A stretch of DNA of 64,000 nt from Flavobacterium daemonense (lineage in GTDB: Bacteria > Bacteroidota > Bacteroidia > Flavobacteriales > Flavobacteriaceae), in NCBI RefSeq assembly GCF_007341385.1, contig NZ_VJYD01000003.1, positions 62,001 through 126,000 on the forward strand, read 5' to 3'. Positions within the stretch are counted from its first letter, which is position 1. Each line of letters starts with the position of its first letter. The translations under genes were made by a program, and so were the position numbers. A model generated the notes under the pieces. That model was not told the DNA's origin and did no database searches. It worked only from the letters and a program-made list of their open reading frames with translations. Positions 52,801 to 60,431 of this stretch are shown in pieces.

Positions 52801-55214
52801 CAGATATATATCCTATCGCGGTTAGAGCCGAAAATACCGTTACTGCTGCTTCATCATCGCCTGTATTGTGCGTTAATACATTAATGCCAAATATAACACA
52901 TACCACGACGGGGGCTACGGGCATCGGAACTCCTTCGGGTTTGCCAACTGGCGTAACAGCTGCTTGGGCGTCAAATACAATAACGATAAGCGGAACGCCA
53001 TCAAATACAGGAACATTCAATTATAGTATTCCTTTAACAGGTGGTTGTGGCACTTATAACGCAATCGGAACTATTATCGTCAATTTAAATAGTGCGGGAC
53101 CGGCATCTTCATCTCCCACAGTTTGTAATCATACGGTAATGACAAATATTACGCATACAACAACTGGAGCAACGGGCATTGGTACGCCGTCTGGTTTGCC
53201 ACCGGGCATTACCGCTGCTTGGTCATCAAATACAATTACGATTAGCGGAACTCCAACAAATACGGGAACATATAATTATACAATTCCTTTAATTGGTGGT
53301 TGTGGTTCAATAAATGCTACAGGAACAATAACGGTAAATCCATTGCCGATTACGCCGGGTATTGGAACAATTGTGCAACCTACTTGCGTTAATCCGAAAG
53401 GGAGTATTGAACTAAACGGTATCTTAACGGGTACAAATTGGACGATAACACAATCAGGAACAGCCTCGCAAGTTTACAATAGTGCTGGGCCAAATATTAC
53501 AATTCCAGATTTAATACCGGGAAATTATACTTTTACGATTCATGATGGTGTAAATTGTCCTTCACTAGCAACGGTGAGTATTCAAATCAAAGTGCCCATA
53601 ACAAATGTATATTCGGGAACTTGGTCAAATGGAAATCCAGTCGCTACTGATATACTTGAGTTTGCCGCCGATTTTCAGTCGACGGGTGATTTGAGCGGTT
53701 GTTCGTGCAAAGTGGATGCAGGCAAAAAAGTGACTATTAATTCGGGACACACTTTATCCATCGAAAATGATGTTGTAGTAGAATCTGGTGGCGGTGCAGT
53801 GCTAACTTTTGAAAATAGTGCTAGTCTTCTTCAGACAAATAACGTGACTAATACTGGAAATATCAATTACAAGCGCAACAGCCTGCCTATTCGTCAAGCG
53901 GATTATGTGTATTGGTCAACACCTGTAAATCCGCAGAGATTGGTTGATGTTTCTTCGCAAACCAGAGATGATAAATTTTATGCTTTTGATGGCAATGATT
54001 GGGTGGGAATTTCTAAATTCAGTAATATGACAATCGGGAAAGGATACATAATTCGAGGACCCGAAACCTTTTCTAATACTGCTCGCAGTCCTTTTTCAAC
54101 GACTTTTATTGGAGTTCCAAATAACGGAACGATTTCGGGAGAAACGGTAACTGCTGACAAGTATTATCTAATCGGGAATCCATATCCTTCTGCCTTAGAG
54201 GCTGATAAATTTATTACTGCAAATAATGTTTTAGAAGGAACTCTTTATTTCTGGACTCACAATACTCCAGTTGTTTTAGTGGGTGCCTATAAATACAATG
54301 CAGACGATTATGCTACTTATAATTTAAGTGGAGGAACTGCAACAGCAGCAGCTCCAACGGGTACTGCTGCTCCCGGAAACAATCCGAATGTACCTAGTGG
54401 TCACATTGCGGCCGGACAATCTTTCTTTGCAAAAACAAGTGGAGCAGGAACTATTACTTTTAATAATTTAATGCGAAGCGGTGGCGCTAATAACGGTCAG
54501 TTTTTTAAACCGAGTAAAGATTTAAGTAAACAAACAATCGAAAAACACCGAATTTGGCTGGATATGACAAATACGGAAGGTGCTTTTAAACAATTATTGG
54601 TTGGCTACATAGAAGGTGCAAGCAATGATTATGAAAAAAGATATGATGGAGAGAGTTTCGACGGAAATATTTATCTCGATTTCTACAGTGTAAATAATAA
54701 TATGCATCTTGCGATTCAAGGTCGTGGATTGCCTTTTTCAGATGCTGATTTGGTACCGCTCGGATATCGTACCACAATTGCAGGTGATTTTACAATTTCG
54801 ATAAGTCAGACAGATGGAAATATGAGCAGTCAGGCGATCTATTTAGAAGATAAATTGACCGGAATTGTTCACGATTTAAAAGAAAGCAATTATACTTTCA
54901 AAACAACGGAAGGAACTTTTACAGATCGTTTTGTCTTGCGCTACACTAATAAAACTTTGGGAACAACTACTGTTGAAAATCCTGAAAGCAGTGTTTTGAT
55001 TGCAACTAAAGACAAAGTGATTAAAGTGACTTCTACAGTTGAGATACTTGACAAAGTTTACATTTTTGATGTTGCAGGAAAACTGATTTATCAGAAACTA
55101 AACATTGGAGAAAAAGAATTGCAGATCACCAATCTGCAGTCATCTAATCAAGTATTGCTCGTGAAAACGGCACTTGAAAATGGAAATTTGAAGGATTCAA
55201 AAATTGTTTTCTAA
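49899..55214 (+). CDS. Giant T9SS surface protein D: glycine-rich head, fn3/Ig mosaic, shared module
   Basis: 1771 residues from the ATG giving MKKTLLISVLVCLPVFLLAQ, a normal short signal peptide; a TTG seven codons upstream is unlikely. A glycine-rich domain (about 49990-50600; VQAWGAGGGGGSS) comes first, then four fn3-like repeats (50935-52070; WQAVAGATYYELDVS, YYYRVRA), Ig-like and PKD-like units (52075-52830), two tandem 85-residue units (52854-53345; GIGTPSGLP), a SprB-like unit, and the shared module (53622-55214) with GCSC and the sorting signal (FDVAGKLIYQK). Likely a surface fibre or adhesin exported by T9SS. The ligand is unknown. Confidence 0.85.
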   Translation: MKKTLLISVLVCLPVFLLAQTTATFTLGGSQTFVSPAGVTSITVQAWGAGGGGGSSTNPGIRGARGGSGGGGGAFASAVLTITSGETLTVNVGTGGKGVDSQNGGNGGSSGITGYSILAEGGKGGLVNNGNLVVGGVAGLAANSLGTTTTSGTAGGNGEAGLTDDTGGIISSGAGGNGANGGGLGGAAISTAFTTNLGNPGAAPGGGGSGGRSSFFGQSRKGGDGGNGKVTISYTCPTYSLTSTTATAVNVCSGTSSEITLTGNLPVGLYSVSYDIQGTAQTPASMKVTTAGTGSFIATGFTTVGTRTIKITALSSGSSSVASENCTSSPINSNNTADVTVNSSGTAPVALAGSNATCTQITANWQAVAGATYYELDVSTVNTFATFVAGYNALNVGNVLSYVVSGSANTTYYYRVRAFNGSCISSNSNTITYATPVAPTTPTMAATPVTGNACTQFTLNWNTVANATSYTVQWSTTAANFSPILGTASNVTTTNYTITGLTSGTSYRYRIAAVNGCGTSGYVIGDVTPTGSVLSAPTNPSSNTVLCSQFNVTWTAVAGATSYEVQSATDAGFTTGVATFTGITTNSFTITGLTSLMTYYYRIRAINGCGNSAYAPGPASVTMNSALPAAPGSVTSSNVYCTEFTMNWAASVGAVDYTVERATNAGFTTGLVSVGGITGTSYTFTGLTVTTAYYYRVYARNGCGKSAAAGVPSPAFITTATPATAPTVTADGPLTICQTDGVNLTANDPLPSGYGYLWSNGATSKSIFVTAAGSYTVQFSRTGGCNSLPSAAQNVVIQGLPTAIAGGSQTICSNGTATVSGASFSNGTIKWTFSGGSGTLTGDTTLTPTYTPTLGGAARTVILTMTVTSNNTCAPQIATATYTVNIQAAPTVSITGSKIICSTEAATVLAGEATAANGTVSWTHDGSGTLSNSTTLTPTYNSVAADAGKQVTLTLTVTAGCTPTYVVSDIYPIAVRAENTVTAASSSPVLCVNTLMPNITHTTTGATGIGTPSGLPTGVTAAWASNTITISGTPSNTGTFNYSIPLTGGCGTYNAIGTIIVNLNSAGPASSSPTVCNHTVMTNITHTTTGATGIGTPSGLPPGITAAWSSNTITISGTPTNTGTYNYTIPLIGGCGSINATGTITVNPLPITPGIGTIVQPTCVNPKGSIELNGILTGTNWTITQSGTASQVYNSAGPNITIPDLIPGNYTFTIHDGVNCPSLATVSIQIKVPITNVYSGTWSNGNPVATDILEFAADFQSTGDLSGCSCKVDAGKKVTINSGHTLSIENDVVVESGGGAVLTFENSASLLQTNNVTNTGNINYKRNSLPIRQADYVYWSTPVNPQRLVDVSSQTRDDKFYAFDGNDWVGISKFSNMTIGKGYIIRGPETFSNTARSPFSTTFIGVPNNGTISGETVTADKYYLIGNPYPSALEADKFITANNVLEGTLYFWTHNTPVVLVGAYKYNADDYATYNLSGGTATAAAPTGTAAPGNNPNVPSGHIAAGQSFFAKTSGAGTITFNNLMRSGGANNGQFFKPSKDLSKQTIEKHRIWLDMTNTEGAFKQLLVGYIEGASNDYEKRYDGESFDGNIYLDFYSVNNNMHLAIQGRGLPFSDADLVPLGYRTTIAGDFTISISQTDGNMSSQAIYLEDKLTGIVHDLKESNYTFKTTEGTFTDRFVLRYTNKTLGTTTVENPESSVLIATKDKVIKVTSTVEILDKVYIFDVAGKLIYQKLNIGEKELQITNLQSSNQVLLVKTALENGNLKDSKIVF
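52854..53345 (+). repeat. Two tandem coding units, 255-bp period, in surface gene D
   Basis: Both units encode ITHTTTGATGIGTPSGLP, then NTITISGTPSNTGTFNY in the first copy or the close NTITISGTPTNTGTYNY in the second. A related single unit occurs in gene A (35760-35510 on the minus strand). Confidence 0.85.
53622..55214 (+). repeat. Shared C-terminal module, copy D (530 aa)
   Basis: Landmarks: GTWSNGNP, GCSCKV, IRQADYVYWSTPV, GKGYIIRGP, GNPYPSALE, YFWTHNTPVVLVGAYKY, GQSFFAK, RIWLDMTNTEGAFKQLLVG, PLGYRTTIAGDFTI, sorting signal. Confidence 0.85.
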
Positions 55215-55237
55215 ATAAAAGAAATCTCTTTATAGCA

Positions 55238-55268
55238 AAAAACCATTCCAGAAACGGAATGGTTTTTT
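55238..55268 (+). terminator. Intrinsic terminator of surface gene D
   Basis: AAACCATTCC / GGAATGGTTT with a 6-base loop and a T run. Confidence 0.92.
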
Positions 55269-55680
55269 ATTTTAAAAACTGTTAAAATGAGTTTTAACAT
55301 TCTCTTCCTCGATTTAAATGATTTGAATAATTAGCTCTCCTATAATGTTAAAGTACTGATTAACAAGTTAAAGTCCTTCTAATATTGTAAATAAAATCGT
55401 ACCTTGTTGTTGTTTTAATCCGATAAACAACGTAAAAGCCCGTCGTAATGCATTTTTAATGGCTTTCAGAAAGCACTCAAGTCTTTTATCTGCCAAAATA
55501 CAAATCATTATTTTTAAATACCACACTTTGTCAGCTCATAGTTTTCTTCTATCTGCTGTATTTAGCGCACTCCGCAGAAAACTATATTGTTGTTCTGTTT
55601 TTCAATTTTAAGGTATTTAAAAATTAGAGATGATTCTAATATCCGCTGGAATCTTTTTTTAACTTTTAAAATGCCACAGT
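55269..55680. other. Gene-free leader of surface gene E
   Basis: No coding region supported. Two copies of the AATRCCAC motif occur: AAATACCAC at 55516-55524 and AAATGCCAC at 55669-55677, the latter ending three bases before the ATG. No consensus promoter pair is clear. Confidence 0.4.
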
Positions 55681-58600
55681 ATGAAAAAATCTTTACTCAA
55701 ATCGCCCTTTCAATTTTTATTTTATTTAAAAAGACAAAAATTATTTCTTCTGAATAAAAATCTACGATTGTGGTTTCTTTTAATATTTACTTGTAATTCT
55801 TTATTTGCTCAACCTCCACATACTTATACAGCTAATAATACACTTTTTGTTCCTGCAGGGGTTACTTCTATGGACGTTGAAGGCTGGGGTGCAGGTGGTG
55901 GCGGTGGAGACGCGAGCGGTGCAACTGTCGATGGAAGAAGTGGCGGTGGCGGTGGCGGAGGCGCATATGTAAAAGGTAAAATTACAGTTGTACCCGGAGC
56001 AACTTTGAATATTAGCGTTCCAGGGACGACCGCCAAGGGAGTTGATGGAGGGAATTCAACTATTTTGGGATTCGAAAGTGTCTTTTTTGCTGCAGGAGGA
56101 AAAGCAGGAACTACAAATAATGCGGGAGGAAGTCCTGCCGGCGGTAAAGGTGGCTTAGATACGAATTCGTTTGGTTCGATTACAAAAACTTCTGGTGCTG
56201 ACGGAGGTTCCGGAAACACAGGTATTCTTGGATTATTGCAAGGTTCTGGAGCTGGGGGTAAAGGTGGTGGTGCGTCTGGAGCAGGAGGTGCCAGTGTAGC
56301 CAGTACAGTTTTAGGAAGCTTTCCTGGAAATCCCGGAACACCGCCCGGTGGTGGTGGAAGTGGCGCTATGACCACGCTTTTAGGCGGAACGCAGCCAGGC
56401 GGTACAGGAGGTGGAGGTCAGATAATTGTGAATTACACTTGTCCGACATACGGTTTAACCGGGATTTCAGCTTCGCCTGTTTGTAGTTCGCCAGGAAATG
56501 CTACTATATTTCTTTCGGGATCTCAGGCTGCTTTACCTGTTGGAGTTTATACTGTTACTTACAATTTGACCAATCCTGCAAGTAACGGATTAACAACTGC
56601 TTTAACAGTAACTACAGCAGGGTTGGGGAGCTTTACATTATCAGGATTTACTGTTGCCGGTACACGAAATATTACTATTACAAGACTAACATCAGGAGCT
56701 TGTTTTACTGATGTTTCTTCTAATAATACTGCAAGCATTGTTGTTTCTTCACCATCAGTTGGGGGAACGGTTGGCGGAGGGACAACAATTTGTAGTGGTT
56801 TCACAAGTGGTAGTTTAACTTTAACAGGAAATACCGGTACTGTTTTAAATTGGGAATCTTCCGTTAGCCCTTTTACTGTTTGGACTCCAATTATGAACGC
56901 TACAACAACCTATACTTCTGGCATATTGACACAAACAACACAGTTTAGAGCTGTTGTACAAAGTGGCGGATGCTCTTCAACGCCTTCGGGAGCAACGACA
57001 GTTACGGTAAATCCAATTCCTGTGCCTGCTTTTTCAGTGCAACCGGGATCTTCAGTTTGTGTTTCGACAGATGTGACTTATACCACTTTAGTAGGACAAG
57101 CAAATTATATTTGGTCAGTTCCCGGTGTACTCGGAACCGATTATACTATTACCGCGGGCAATATTTCTTCTGGCAGTAACACGGTTACTTTACAGTGGCT
57201 CACGAGTGGCAGTAAAACAGTAAGCGTCAAATATTCTTCCAATGGATGTCCCGCAACCACAAATGCAACAAACACAACAACCGTAACAAAAACAGATCGT
57301 GGCGTTGTAAATGGTGGTGTTCATGTTTGTCAAGGAAATGCTAGTCCGCTTTTAACACTGAATAATTATACCGGTACAATTGTGAGATGGGAGTATGCGA
57401 CAGTAATACCATATGTTTGGCAACCTATAGCAAATACTGCTCCTACATATCAGCCTGGAATATTGACTGAAAGTACGAGTTATCGAGCTGTTGTAAAAAA
57501 TGGAACCTGTCCTGAGGAATTTGCAATTGAAACAAGAATTGATGTCGATCCTTTGCCTCCTGCTCCAAATATTTTAAATATTACGCAACCAACTTGTACC
57601 ACGCCTACGGGTAGTATTACTTTAAATGGACTTTCTGGGTCGGGAAACATTCTGCAATCTGATGGGACAACGGTTACGCCACGTGCTTATTCAGGTACTT
57701 CAATAACAATTTCAGGATTGCCTTTCGGGAAATATAAATTTGCAATTGACAATAGCTGTGCTATAACCTATTCAGCCGAAATCACGATTATGGCAAATAC
57801 ATGGAACGGTACTTCGTGGTCTTATGGAACAGCAAATCCGTCATTTAATGATTTGGTCGATTTTCAAGGAGATTATAATTTGGGTAATGATATAAATGCC
57901 TGTTCTTGTATCATCAGCAATAATGCAGCAGTGATGATTCAGCATGGCAATACTTTAAATGTAGTCAACGGAGTTCATGTTGATTCTGGAAGTTTGACTT
58001 TTGCTGATGGTGCTAGTCTCTTGCAAACAAGTACTGATAATACCATAAATACAGGAATTATTACTTACAAACGAAATAGCCAGCTCATTCGTCAAGCGGA
58101 TTATGTGTATTGGTCAAGTCCTGTAAAAAATAGAAAATTAGTTGATGTTTCGCCATTGACAGCCAGCGATAAATATTTTAGTTTTGATGGCACTCAATGG
58201 GTGGCTGAAGACAGGAATAATGTAATGGTTGTTGGAAAAGGCTATATTATTCGTGGTCCTGACGATTTTTCAAATACAGCTAGATATCCCTTTGCAACGA
58301 CTTTTGTCGGTGTTCCTAATAACGGAGACATTACGGGAGAAACTGTTGGCGCTGAAAAATTTTACTTAATTGGGAACCCTTATCCTTCTGCTTTACACGC
58401 TGATGATTTTATCAATGGAAATCCTATTCTAGAAGGAACATTATATTTTTGGACACACAATACACCAGTCGTTTTGGTTGGTGCTTATCAATATTCTACA
58501 GATGATTATGCTACTTATAATTTAACAGGAGGAGTTGGTACGGGTACGCCTGCAGGTTCTGGAAATACTTCGGGAAATAACAATACACCGCCAAGCGGCG

Positions 58601-59412
58601 ATATAGCGGCCGGACAATCATTTTTTGCAGGTACTGCTGCATCTGGAACTATTGTTTTTAAAAATTCAATGCGAAGAGGCGGAAGTACCAATACTCAATT
58701 TTTCAAAACCAAAGCAGATGCAAGTGAATCTGATCTTGAGCGAAATCGAATTTGGCTGAACATGACTAACGATGAAGGGGCTTTTAAGCAATTGCTTGTT
58801 GGCTATATCGAAGGTGCAACGGATGATTTTGACAGAAAGTTTGACGGAGATAGTTTTGATGGAAATAAATTTCTGGATTTCTATAGTATAAACAACGACC
58901 ATAAACTAGCAATTCAAGGACGTGCTTTGCCTGTTAGATCTGCTGATATTGTCCCGCTTGGATATCGAACAGAAATTGCCGGCGATTTTACAATTTCAAT
59001 TTATCATATTGACGGTGCTTTGACTTTGCAGCCTATTTTTTTAGAAGATAAAACCACAAATAAAATAGTTGATCTCCGAGCTGGAAATTATACTTTCAAT
59101 ACAGGAGCCGGAACTTTCACTGACCGATTCGTACTCCGTTATTCTGATAAATCTTTGGGTGTTGATGAGGTTTCAGATGTCGAAAATAATGTTTGGGTGT
59201 CTATAAAATCTAAAGAAATTAAAGTGACTTCGAATAAAGAAATAATTCACGATGTTAATGTTTATGATCTTTCTGGAAAATTGCTTTATGAGAAGAAAAA
59301 TATTAACGCAACTGAATTGCAATTACAGAATTTCCGCTCTGAGAATCAGGTTTTACTAGTAAAAGTGACTTTGGAGAACGGAAATATCGCGACCAAAAAA
59401 ATTGTATTTTGA
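55681..59412 (+). CDS. T9SS surface protein E: glycine-rich head, Ig units, shared module
   Basis: A 1243-residue protein. An extended signal peptide (MKKSLLKSPFQFLFYLKRQK, then LWFLLIFTCNSLFAQ) places about 25 basic/aromatic residues before the core. A glycine-rich domain follows (about 55830-56440; VEGWGAGGGGGD), homologous to the head of protein D. Ig-like units (56760-57020, TICSGFTSGSLTLTGNTGTV), a PKD-like unit (57020-57300), a TDRG-type unit (57300-57550) and a SprB-like unit precede the shared module (57802-59412), with ACSC and the sorting signal (YDLSGKLLYEKK). Several Ig units are closest to those of protein A, so E looks like a head from D joined to a body from A. Confidence 0.85.
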   Translation: MKKSLLKSPFQFLFYLKRQKLFLLNKNLRLWFLLIFTCNSLFAQPPHTYTANNTLFVPAGVTSMDVEGWGAGGGGGDASGATVDGRSGGGGGGGAYVKGKITVVPGATLNISVPGTTAKGVDGGNSTILGFESVFFAAGGKAGTTNNAGGSPAGGKGGLDTNSFGSITKTSGADGGSGNTGILGLLQGSGAGGKGGGASGAGGASVASTVLGSFPGNPGTPPGGGGSGAMTTLLGGTQPGGTGGGGQIIVNYTCPTYGLTGISASPVCSSPGNATIFLSGSQAALPVGVYTVTYNLTNPASNGLTTALTVTTAGLGSFTLSGFTVAGTRNITITRLTSGACFTDVSSNNTASIVVSSPSVGGTVGGGTTICSGFTSGSLTLTGNTGTVLNWESSVSPFTVWTPIMNATTTYTSGILTQTTQFRAVVQSGGCSSTPSGATTVTVNPIPVPAFSVQPGSSVCVSTDVTYTTLVGQANYIWSVPGVLGTDYTITAGNISSGSNTVTLQWLTSGSKTVSVKYSSNGCPATTNATNTTTVTKTDRGVVNGGVHVCQGNASPLLTLNNYTGTIVRWEYATVIPYVWQPIANTAPTYQPGILTESTSYRAVVKNGTCPEEFAIETRIDVDPLPPAPNILNITQPTCTTPTGSITLNGLSGSGNILQSDGTTVTPRAYSGTSITISGLPFGKYKFAIDNSCAITYSAEITIMANTWNGTSWSYGTANPSFNDLVDFQGDYNLGNDINACSCIISNNAAVMIQHGNTLNVVNGVHVDSGSLTFADGASLLQTSTDNTINTGIITYKRNSQLIRQADYVYWSSPVKNRKLVDVSPLTASDKYFSFDGTQWVAEDRNNVMVVGKGYIIRGPDDFSNTARYPFATTFVGVPNNGDITGETVGAEKFYLIGNPYPSALHADDFINGNPILEGTLYFWTHNTPVVLVGAYQYSTDDYATYNLTGGVGTGTPAGSGNTSGNNNTPPSGDIAAGQSFFAGTAASGTIVFKNSMRRGGSTNTQFFKTKADASESDLERNRIWLNMTNDEGAFKQLLVGYIEGATDDFDRKFDGDSFDGNKFLDFYSINNDHKLAIQGRALPVRSADIVPLGYRTEIAGDFTISIYHIDGALTLQPIFLEDKTTNKIVDLRAGNYTFNTGAGTFTDRFVLRYSDKSLGVDEVSDVENNVWVSIKSKEIKVTSNKEIIHDVNVYDLSGKLLYEKKNINATELQLQNFRSENQVLLVKVTLENGNIATKKIVF
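57802..59412 (+). repeat. Shared C-terminal module, copy E (536 aa)
   Basis: Landmarks: WNGTSWSYG, ACSCII, IRQADYVYWSSPV, GKGYIIRGP, GNPYPSALH, YFWTHNTPVVLVGAYQY, GQSFFAG, RIWLNMTNDEGAFKQLLVG, PLGYRTEIAGDFTI, sorting signal. Confidence 0.85.
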
Positions 59413-59428
59413 TAAATGATAAAGAAAA

Positions 59429-59468
59429 AGAGCAGTTAAAGAATTAAACTCTAACAGCTCTTTTTTTT
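59429..59468 (+). terminator. Intrinsic terminator of surface gene E
   Basis: AGAGCAGTTA / TAACAGCTCT (one mismatch), 13-base loop, T run. The convergent cupin gene ends 16 bases beyond it. Confidence 0.82.
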
Positions 59469-59483
59469 ATTTTAAAACCTTAT

Positions 59484-60350
59484 TTAAGCACTCTTTCGAA
59501 GATTTTCGTGAGTGTTTGTGATTGCTTTTTCATTTTTATAATCAATCCATTTTTGACCTTTGAATTTTCGCATCAAAATATCAAAATGGCGCATAATAAA
59601 AACATTGTATGCAGCTTTTGACAAGTTGGTAATGTTTTTAGGAAACGATCTTAGGCTCATTGAAAATCCCGGCGTCAAGTATTTCATATAATGCCAATAA
59701 CCTTCTGGCATATATAGCATTTCACCATGATTGAGGTTTGTAATATAACCTTCGGCGTTTTTTAATGCCGGAAATTTTTCATAATCCGGATTGTCAAAAT
59801 CAATGTCTTCTCTCGAAATTAATGCATGCGGCACTTTGTACATGTATTTCGATTGATCTGGTGGAAAAATCATGCATTGTTTTTTTCCATGAAAATGAAA
59901 ATGCAGGATATTCGAATAATCAATATCAAAATGCATGAAGACTTTTGAATTCTCTCCGCCAAAAAACAGCATCGGCATTTGCTTGACTAATCTCAAACCA
60001 ATATCAGGCCATTTAAAGTCATTATTCAACGCTGGCACTTCTTTCATCAAATTATAAAGAAAAATGCGGTAATTGGTAGGTTTTGATTCTAAAAGAGCAA
60101 TATAATCGCTCATTTTCATTTTGGTATGCGCTTCGTTAAAACCATCTTCGTGATTTACGGGACGATCATCATATAGCGGAACTGTAATATCGCCTGCGAT
60201 TTCATTAATATAGGATAATTTCCATTTTTCATAAGCGGGCCAGTCTTCGGTCAGCTCTTCAACAACCACAGGAATTTGTTTTTTAACATATTGGGAAACA
60301 AAATCAGCTTTTGAGATTTTTTTTACCCTTTCGATTTGTTTTAACTTCAT
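59484..60350 (-). CDS. Cupin-8 (JmjC-like) domain protein
   Basis: The 288-residue protein resembles the JmjC/FIH-type 2-oxoglutarate/Fe(II) dioxygenases called cupin_8. Iron-ligand residues fit His140 and Asp142 (MHFDIDYSN) with His220 (GYWHYMKYL). An N-terminal block (KKQIPVVVEELTEDWPAYEKW) and the closing helices are typical. Such enzymes hydroxylate proteins, RNA or small molecules; the substrate is unknown. It lies 81 bases downstream of bioB on the same strand, separated by a clear terminator, so it is probably only partly co-transcribed. Confidence 0.85.
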   Translation of the reverse strand: MKLKQIERVKKISKADFVSQYVKKQIPVVVEELTEDWPAYEKWKLSYINEIAGDITVPLYDDRPVNHEDGFNEAHTKMKMSDYIALLESKPTNYRIFLYNLMKEVPALNNDFKWPDIGLRLVKQMPMLFFGGENSKVFMHFDIDYSNILHFHFHGKKQCMIFPPDQSKYMYKVPHALISREDIDFDNPDYEKFPALKNAEGYITNLNHGEMLYMPEGYWHYMKYLTPGFSMSLRSFPKNITNLSKAAYNVFIMRHFDILMRKFKGQKWIDYKNEKAITNTHENLRKSA

Positions 60351-60360
60351 CTCTCTAAAT

Positions 60361-60397
60361 AAAAAAATTGCTTATAACTCAATGTCATAAGCAATTT
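60361..60397 (-). terminator. Intrinsic terminator of bioB (minus strand)
   Basis: AAATTGCTTAT and ATAAGCAATTT form an 11-bp stem with an 11-base loop. The A tract on the plus strand gives the U run for minus-strand transcripts, between bioB and the cupin gene. Confidence 0.85.
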
Positions 60398-60431
60398 AAA
60401 AATATTTATTCAGATTGTTGAACTCTATTAA

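Noticed and set aside
55824..56375. Antisense frame of 183 codons rich in proline
   Set aside because: It is the complement of glycine codons (GGN) in the glycine-rich head of gene E; stop codons are avoided for that reason only.
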